Source: DASSHC01 sp035693105
Lineage (GTDB): Bacteria; Chloroflexota; Chloroflexia; Thermomicrobiales; Thermomicrobiaceae
Length of the DNA: 19,054 nt
Direction: 5' to 3'
Assembly (NCBI GenBank): GCA_035693105.1
Contig: DASSHC010000384.1
Location: 1-19,054 of the forward strand
Shown here: piece after piece, positions 14,586 to 19,054 of the stretch
Position numbering within the stretch: the stretch's first letter is position 1
Layout: each line of letters opens with the position of its first letter
Translations under genes and position numbers: made by a program
Notes under the pieces: generated by a model
What the model saw: only the letters and a program-made list of their open reading frames with translations
Told to the model about the DNA's origin: nothing
Database searches by the model: none

Positions 14586-15539
14586 CTATTCGTAGCGAAT
14601 GCGCGGGTCGAGGACCGCGAACGAGAGATCGGTCAGGAAGTTGATCAGGATGAAGATGGCCGCAACCACCAGCACGATGGCTTGCACCACCGGGTAGTCG
14701 CGGGCGTTGATCGAGTTGAGCAGGTAGGCATTGACCCCGGGCCAGTTGAAGATGAATTCGACCAACACGCTGCCGGCGAACATGAAGCCGACGTGCAGCC
14801 CAATGATAGTGACCACCGGCAGCAGCGCGTTGCGCAGCACGTGCCCGTAGAGAACCTTGACGTTGGTGACGCCCTTGGCGCGAGCGGTGCGCACGTAGTC
14901 AAGCCCCAATTGCTCGAGCACCGACGAGCGGGTCATGCGCATGGTGGTCGCCAGCGGCCCCAGGGAGAGCGTGATGATCGGCAGGATGGCGGCCTTGAGA
15001 AACCCGCCGAAATCATCGGCCGGCGAGACGAAGCCGCCGGACGGCAGCACCGGCAGCTTGAGCGCGAAGATGAGCACCAGCAGGATCCCGCTAACGAAGA
15101 CCGGCGTGGAGAAGCCGAGCAGCGCCGCCGCCGAGATCAGCGGGTCCCACATGGTGCGGCGCAGCCGGGCGGCGGCGATCCCCAACGGGATGCCGATGAT
15201 GATCGCGATCGCCTCGGCCGGGACGATCAGCATGAAGGTGCGCGGCAGCCGTCGCGCCAGCTCATGCCGCACCGGGGTGTTCGACGTGAACGAGCTGCCG
15301 AAGTCGAAGCGCGCCAGCTTCCCCAGCCAATCCAGGTACTGCGCGTAGATCGGTTGGTTGAGCCCCAGCTCCTGCCGGACATGCTGCACCGCGGCGTCGC
15401 TCGGATGGGCATCCATGCCTCCCAGGATCGTCATGGCGGGGTCCCCCGGCAGCAGATGCAGGAAGAGAAAGACTGCCGTCGCGATCAGGAACAGCAGCAC
15501 GACCGTCGAGATGGCGCGACGCACGATGTAGGCAACCAC
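14586..15539 (-). CDS. dppB: ABC transporter permease, DppB/OppB type
   Basis: The protein has 317 residues and six likely membrane segments, the first at about 10-31 (ISTVVLLFLIATAVFLFLHL). HLLPGDPA and LGLNQPIYAQYLDWLGKLARFDFG are typical of DppB. The cytoplasmic EAA loop reads RTARAKGVTNVKVLYGHVLRN and the C-terminus ends DLSFAVLDPRIRYE. The start is GTG 15539 with a GAGGA ribosome site ten bases before it. It lies 67 bases after the binding-protein gene and that gap holds a strong hairpin. It would form the transport channel with the DppC-type protein. Confidence 0.9.
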   Translation of the reverse strand: MVAYIVRRAISTVVLLFLIATAVFLFLHLLPGDPAMTILGGMDAHPSDAAVQHVRQELGLNQPIYAQYLDWLGKLARFDFGSSFTSNTPVRHELARRLPRTFMLIVPAEAIAIIIGIPLGIAAARLRRTMWDPLISAAALLGFSTPVFVSGILLVLIFALKLPVLPSGGFVSPADDFGGFLKAAILPIITLSLGPLATTMRMTRSSVLEQLGLDYVRTARAKGVTNVKVLYGHVLRNALLPVVTIIGLHVGFMFAGSVLVEFIFNWPGVNAYLLNSINARDYPVVQAIVLVVAAIFILINFLTDLSFAVLDPRIRYE

Positions 15540-15573
15540 CGCAGCGAGTCCTCGATCCGCGATGCGCGTACCC

Positions 15574-15596
15574 GGGCGGTGAGCGTCTCACCGCCC
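15574..15596 (-). promoter_or_regulatory. intercistronic hairpin between binding-protein and permease genes
   Basis: GGGCGGTGAG (15574-15583) and CTCACCGCCC (15587-15596) form a perfect 10-bp stem with a 3-base loop. It begins ten bases after the binding-protein stop. In transport operons such stems protect the upstream mRNA or stop part of the transcription, giving more binding protein than permease. There is no T-tract, so stabilisation or partial termination are both possible. Confidence 0.55.
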
Positions 15597-15606
15597 CCTG
15601 CGCGTG

Positions 15607-17376
15607 CTACTTCTTGAACCAGACGTTCTGCATAAAGCGCTCGGAGGCCAATCCGACGCCGGGGATGTGGACGTACCCCTGCAAACTGGCGACGCTGACC
15701 TCGGCCTGCGGACGCCAGAGGATGAAGATCCAGGGCGCGTCGTCGAAGAGCTGCTCCTCGAACTGCTTGTAGATCGCCTTACGCTTGTTGTTGTCGGTCT
15801 CCTGGCGCCCCTGAGCCAGCAGGTCGTCGAGCTTCGGATCGCTGAAGTTGACGCCTTTGGCGTAGCTTGCGCCGCCCGTGCCGAAGAAGGTCGTGTACAT
15901 GTCAGGGTCGGTCCACGGCTCGCTCAGACCGTCCTGCATCATCTGATACTCGCCGGTCGTGCGCCGCTTGGTCAACGTCGGCACGTCCTGCTGGATGATG
16001 TTGATCGACATGCCGAGCTGCTTGAGCTGCTGCGCCACTGCCTGGGCCGTGTCGCTGTGCACCGAGATGTTCGCGACCGCGAAATCGAGCTTGATGTCGG
16101 ACGGTTTGAAGCCCGCCTGCTGCAGGAGGTCGGTCGCCTTCTTGGTGTCATAGGTCCAGTGCCCGTCGAGCTCGTCGTTGTACCAGAAGGTTCCCTTGGG
16201 GATCAGCCCGGCGGTCATCGCCTGCCCCTTGCCCCCAAACGCCACGTCGACGACCGCCTTGCGGTCGATCGCGTAGTTGAGCGCCTGCCGCACCAGCTTG
16301 TTATCCAGCGGGGGCTTCTGCGGGTTGAGCCGCACCAGATTGAAGGTATCGTAGCCGATGTAGAGCTTGTCCTGCGGGTTCGCCCCGAAGGCGTCCATGT
16401 CCTGCCAGGGCACGTACTCGACGAAGTTCATCTGGCCGCTCTTGAAGGCGTTCATGCGCGCGGTGTCGTCGGCGATGATCGTCTCGACGATCTGATTGAG
16501 ATAGGGCCGTCCCTTCACCCAGTACGTGGGACTCTTGGCCAGGGTGTACTTCACCTGCGGTTCGAACGACTGCAAGGTGAAGGGGCCGGTGCCATTCTCC
16601 TTCTGCTTGAAATCGTTGCCGGCCTGCGCCCAGGCCTTGTTGACGACGTAGCACCACTGGCTGGCCAGCACCGACATCAGTACGGCGTACGGCTGCTTCA
16701 ACGTGATGGTGACGGTCTTGTCATCGGTGGCGGTGTAGCTGTCGAGGTTGCTCATCTCGCTGAAGAGATTGGCGCCGGTGTTCTTGTCGCGGATGCGATC
16801 GAAGGTGAAAACGACGTCCTCCGCCTTCAGCGGGGCACCGTCGTGGAACGTCACCCCCTCCTGAAGGGTGAAGACGTAAGACTTGCCGCTGTCCTGGATC
16901 TGCCACGACTTCGCCAGCGATGGCACGATGTTGGCCGACGTGTCATAGCTGACGAGGGTATCGTAGAGGTTGCCTTGCAGCGAGGCCGACGAGGCGCCGT
17001 AGGCAATGTGCGGGTCGAGCGCGATCGGGTCGCGCAGCAGCCCGAAGTTCAATGTCCCCCCGGGTTGGCCCGTCGCCTGGGTCGCCACGGCCACCGGAGT
17101 GGCCGGCACGGTCTTGGGCGTCGCCAGGCTGGCCGCGGGAGCGGTGGCCGATGTGCCGCCCGAAGCCGTCGCCGTGGACGCGCCCGAGCTGGAGGTCGCC
17201 GCGGGCTGCGTCGTCGGTGACTTCGAGCTGCCGCCGCAAGCCGCCAGCAGCGTGCCCAGCGCGGCACCGGCGCTCATCAGCGCGCCGCGTACCAGCACCG
17301 TGCGGCGAGAGAACCGCCTGCCCACCTGGCACTGGGGTATTGTCATCAGCGTCTCGCCGTTCGCCTGCTCACTCAT
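15607..17376 (-). CDS. Family 5 extracellular solute-binding lipoprotein (peptide type)
   Basis: This 589-residue protein is the capture subunit of the ABC importer. The N-terminus carries arginine pairs (RRFSRR, 20-25), a hydrophobic stretch and the lipobox LLAAC with C47 as the lipidated residue, so Tat-type export and membrane anchoring are likely. Residues 48-103 are a Ser/Thr/Ala/Pro linker. The SBP_bac_5 domain then runs to the end, with LNFGLLRDPIALDPHIAY, EGVTFHDGAPLKAEDVVFTFDRI and VRQALNYAIDRKAVVD, all typical of DppA/OppA/NikA. ATG 17376 is preceded by AGGAG nine bases away. Substrates in this family include peptides, nickel and opines; neighbours favour an amide or peptide-like compound. 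Confidence 0.93.
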   Translation of the reverse strand: MSEQANGETLMTIPQCQVGRRFSRRTVLVRGALMSAGAALGTLLAACGGSSKSPTTQPAATSSSGASTATASGGTSATAPAASLATPKTVPATPVAVATQATGQPGGTLNFGLLRDPIALDPHIAYGASSASLQGNLYDTLVSYDTSANIVPSLAKSWQIQDSGKSYVFTLQEGVTFHDGAPLKAEDVVFTFDRIRDKNTGANLFSEMSNLDSYTATDDKTVTITLKQPYAVLMSVLASQWCYVVNKAWAQAGNDFKQKENGTGPFTLQSFEPQVKYTLAKSPTYWVKGRPYLNQIVETIIADDTARMNAFKSGQMNFVEYVPWQDMDAFGANPQDKLYIGYDTFNLVRLNPQKPPLDNKLVRQALNYAIDRKAVVDVAFGGKGQAMTAGLIPKGTFWYNDELDGHWTYDTKKATDLLQQAGFKPSDIKLDFAVANISVHSDTAQAVAQQLKQLGMSINIIQQDVPTLTKRRTTGEYQMMQDGLSEPWTDPDMYTTFFGTGGASYAKGVNFSDPKLDDLLAQGRQETDNNKRKAIYKQFEEQLFDDAPWIFILWRPQAEVSVASLQGYVHIPGVGLASERFMQNVWFKK

Positions 17377-17434
17377 GATTCACTTCTCCTGACTCGTCCC
17401 ACCTCTGACCAAAGTTGCCGCGAAGTGTACCGGG

Positions 17435-18121
17435 TCAGTCCACGATCTCGGCGCCGCGGGCGCGCAGCTCCTCGTCGGAGTCCATCAGGAAGAGCTCGCC
17501 GCGGGCGATGCGCTCGAACCACGACTGCTCCAGCGCGATGCGGGCGTGGACGCGCTCCAGCACCGCCTCGGCCTCATCCTGGCGCACCACTACCACGCCG
17601 TCCTCATCCCCGACGACGATGTCGCCGGGGTTGACCACCACCCCGCCGCAGGCGATCGGGGTGTTGATCTGGCCGGCGCCCTCCTTGGTCGGGCCGGTGG
17701 GGGTCAGGCCGATAGCGTAGACCGGCAGGCCGACGTCGCGGGTCTGGGCCACGTCGCGCACCAGCCCGTCGGCGACGACTCCCGCGAGGCCGTTCTGCGC
17801 CGCCATCGTGCTCATCACCCCGCCCCAGAGCGAGTAGTTCTGGTCGAGTCCACCGCTGATCACGATCACGTCGCCGGGTTGGGCCAGCTCGATCGCCTTG
17901 AAGGCCATCAGGTTGTCGCCGGTGCGCGCCTTGACCGTCAGCGCCGGGCCACAGAGGGGTGGCATGGGCGCGTAGATCGGCTTGACGCGGGCATCGAGCG
18001 TGTTCTGGCGGCCCTGCACGTCGGAGAGGTTGGCCGCGGCCAGCCCACGGAAGCAATCGACCAGCTCCGGGCTCGGCCGGTGGAACGACTTGACGATCTT
18101 GAAGCCCGGTTTGAGGCTCAT
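17435..18121 (-). CDS. RraA/HMG-aldolase family protein
   Basis: This 228-residue protein belongs to the RraA-like family, which includes 4-hydroxy-4-methyl-2-oxoglutarate aldolase and oxaloacetate decarboxylases. The active-site motif GVVADGLVRD contains R122 and D123, matching the pyruvate-binding arginine and metal-binding aspartate of the Pseudomonas enzyme. GGVVVNPGDIVVGDEDGVVVV is the usual C-terminal signature. The loop near residue 90 (SGGLDQNYSLWGGVM) departs from the common GD...GE form, so the substrate may differ. ATG 18121 overlaps the creatininase stop by four bases (ATGA), and AGGAG precedes it. In context it most likely acts on a keto acid freed by the hydrolases. Confidence 0.85.
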   Translation of the reverse strand: MSLKPGFKIVKSFHRPSPELVDCFRGLAAANLSDVQGRQNTLDARVKPIYAPMPPLCGPALTVKARTGDNLMAFKAIELAQPGDVIVISGGLDQNYSLWGGVMSTMAAQNGLAGVVADGLVRDVAQTRDVGLPVYAIGLTPTGPTKEGAGQINTPIACGGVVVNPGDIVVGDEDGVVVVRQDEAEAVLERVHARIALEQSWFERIARGELFLMDSDEELRARGAEIVD

Positions 18122-18843
18122 CCCCCGAACTCCTCTCGCACGAAGGCGACGATGCGCTCGACCCCGCGTGTGACCAGCTCCTCCCCCTTCTTGGCCGTGG
18201 CCGCCTCCGGGTTGCCGGTGGTGCCGACCGCCGAGCGCGCCTTCATCCCGTGGTACTGGATGATGTCGGGGTAGCGCGCCGTACCGGTGGGCGTGTGGTC
18301 CTTGACCCGCTCGCGCACGACCAGCTCAGGCGCCAGGTAGAGCATGATCGAGGTGCCGATCTCGCCGGCGTGGCCGTTGGCGTGCGCCCCGGTGGTGACG
18401 ACGTCCTTGCCCAGCGCGGCGACGTAGTCCCACCAGAAGACCTGGGCGCAGGCCACCCCCTGGTTGCGCTGCAGCTCCAGGGCGACCTCGCCGATCGGGC
18501 CGATGTTGCCGCGGTGGCTATTGATGAAGAGCACGCGCTTGAAGCCCCAGCGCAGCACGCTCTCGGCGGTGTCGCGCAGGTAGGACTTGAGCGTGCTGGT
18601 CGAGATGTTGAGCGTGCCGGGGAAGTCGTCGAGCGAGCGCGAGAAGCCGACCGGCAGCGTCGGCAGGACCGGCGCGCCGAGCTGCTCGCCGACGCGCTTG
18701 GCGATCCCCGTTACCACGATGCTATCGGTGCCGACCGGCAGGTGCTCGCCGTAGACCTCGACGGCGCCGCTGGGCAGGATGACGAGGTCGGTCTTGCCCC
18801 GCAGCTCGTCGAAATCGACCCAGGGCCTATCCATCATATACAC
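18118..18843 (-). CDS. Creatininase-family amidohydrolase
   Basis: The protein (241 residues from GTG 18843) belongs to the creatininase family of metal-dependent amidohydrolases, which open cyclic amides or cut amide bonds. GAVEVYGEHLPVGTD carries E29 and D40 as metal ligands; the histidine usual in EQHG is tyrosine 31 here. NSHRGN carries H110 in place of the common NGHGGN. HAGEIGTS (H158, E161) matches the catalytic stretch. The GTG start has GGAAGGA nine bases before it. ATG 18837 and ATG 18834 are alternatives, and ATG 18891 would add 16 residues reaching into the leader hairpin. It is the first gene of the operon and overlaps the RraA-type gene by four bases. Confidence 0.85.
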   Translation of the reverse strand: MYMMDRPWVDFDELRGKTDLVILPSGAVEVYGEHLPVGTDSIVVTGIAKRVGEQLGAPVLPTLPVGFSRSLDDFPGTLNISTSTLKSYLRDTAESVLRWGFKRVLFINSHRGNIGPIGEVALELQRNQGVACAQVFWWDYVAALGKDVVTTGAHANGHAGEIGTSIMLYLAPELVVRERVKDHTPTGTARYPDIIQYHGMKARSAVGTTGNPEAATAKKGEELVTRGVERIVAFVREEFGG

Positions 18844-18870
18844 GGCGGTCGTTCCTTCCCCCACGGGCGA

Positions 18871-18889
18871 GCGCCAGCACCCCTGGCGC
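18871..18889 (-). promoter_or_regulatory. leader hairpin of the creatininase operon
   Basis: GCGCCAG and CTGGCGC form a perfect 7-bp stem around a 5-base loop in the untranslated leader, 11 bases before the ribosome site. A competing stem GCGCA/TGCGC, just upstream in the RNA, shares bases with it. Either could slow translation or mark a protein-binding site. Confidence 0.4.
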
Positions 18890-18933
18890 AACTGCGCTTC
18901 ACAGCAGGCTCACCCTAGCACGCGCGCCAGGGG
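18880..18933. promoter_or_regulatory. operator-like inverted repeat over the operon promoter
   Basis: CCCCTGGCGC (18880-18889) and GCGCCAGGGG (18924-18933) are perfect 10-base inverse copies with centres 44 bases apart, about four helical turns. One lies in the spacer between the -35 and -10 boxes, the other about 20 bases into the transcript. The upstream arm is not transcribed, so the pair acts, if at all, as DNA, for example by repressor looping. Confidence 0.45.
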
Positions 18934-18940
18934 CGATCAA
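18912..18940 (-). promoter_or_regulatory. promoter of the creatininase-transport-M20 operon
   Basis: On the - strand, TTGATC (18940-18935), 17 bases, TAGGGT (18917-18912), with TG one base before the -10 (extended form). Transcription would start near 18905, giving a leader of about 60 bases before GTG 18843. Confidence 0.5.
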
Positions 18941-18972
18941 GCGTGGTTGTACAGGCCGCGCGTGCGTGCCGT

Positions 18973-19038
18973 GCTGCTGGACGGCAAGATGGAAACCGGC
19001 CAAACGGTGCCGGCCCGCCACCAAGCCCATCCAGCAGC
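18973..19038. repeat. inverted repeat at the right edge
   Basis: GCTGCTGGA (18973-18981) and TCCAGCAGC (19030-19038) are perfect complements across 48 bases, and the enclosed part holds further short complementary segments (ACCG/CGGT, GGTG/CACC). It could be a structured RNA or a divergent operator. No gene start is convincing in the last 110 bases. Confidence 0.3.
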
Positions 19039-19054
19039 CACGCGCTCCCGTATG

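Noticed and set aside
14409..15617. 402-codon + frame opposite dppB
   Set aside because: Antisense to a clear permease; the product is an unusual Asp/Glu/Arg/Gln-rich chain typical of reversed membrane-protein codons.
15604..17220. Long open frame (538 codons) antisense to the binding-protein gene
   Set aside because: It is the shadow of a strongly recognised SBP_bac_5 gene. The translation is rich in Arg, Val, Leu and Asp with no domain, as expected from high GC.
17405..17438. CTGACC/GGTCAG hairpin between the RraA-type and binding-protein genes
   Set aside because: Only six pairs with a 22-base loop, and one arm overlaps the RraA-type stop region; too weak to call.
18943..19054. Start of a + strand gene at the right edge
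   Set aside because: A short frame (VLLDGKMETG...) is open to the end but has no ribosome site and overlaps an inverted repeat, so support is too weak.
1..19054. tRNA, rRNA, CRISPR array, prophage or transposase
   Set aside because: None was seen on either strand: no regular spaced repeats, no cloverleaf-like segment and no recombinase motif.

Overview
The window is GC-rich bacterial DNA with tightly packed genes, many GTG starts, and a mix of housekeeping and catabolic genes. A large BTAD/SARP-type ATPase-TPR regulator, a GH15 glucoamylase-like enzyme, a PRPP synthetase with a non-standard catalytic loop, and a Tat-type lipoprotein for peptide uptake together suggest a Chloroflexota genome, perhaps a Thermomicrobia relative such as Sphaerobacter. 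That placement is my inference from protein style; no marker gene proves it.

Left part, mostly + strand (1-5257): the likely tail of one gene and a 407-base leader region carrying a 33-base inverted repeat. Then come a 1083-residue BTAD-AAA-TPR transcriptional regulator and a 473-residue FAD-linked berberine-bridge-type oxidoreductase. The 176-base gap between these two holds three copies of GCGAACGCT at 12- and 11-base steps, eight bases before a TATCGT box. This is the layout expected of a SARP/BTAD operator, so the oxidoreductase is probably the target of the regulator beside it.

Middle part (5347-12295): a - strand operon of two small unrecognised genes, rnc (RNase III) and prs (PRPP synthetase), with overlapping or closely spaced ends. 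Divergent from it is a GH15 glycosidase. Next are a PIG-L/LmbE deacetylase (- strand) and, divergent from that, gltX (+ strand). Two copies of a short GC-rich dispersed repeat lie at the convergent gene ends.

Right part, all - strand (12473-18843): a six-gene operon read right to left. It encodes a creatininase-family amidohydrolase, an RraA-type aldolase-fold protein, a family-5 substrate-binding lipoprotein, two DppB/DppC-type permeases and an M20 metallopeptidase. A good promoter (TTGATC, 17 bases, TAGGGT) lies upstream, and a 10-base inverted repeat overlaps it. This looks like a pathway that imports a peptide-like or amide compound, hydrolyses it, and feeds a keto-acid product to the RraA-type enzyme. 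The two ATPase subunits of the transporter are absent from the window. A perfect 10-base-pair hairpin separates the binding-protein gene from the permease genes and may let more binding protein than permease be made.

No tRNA, rRNA, CRISPR array, transposase or phage gene was seen.
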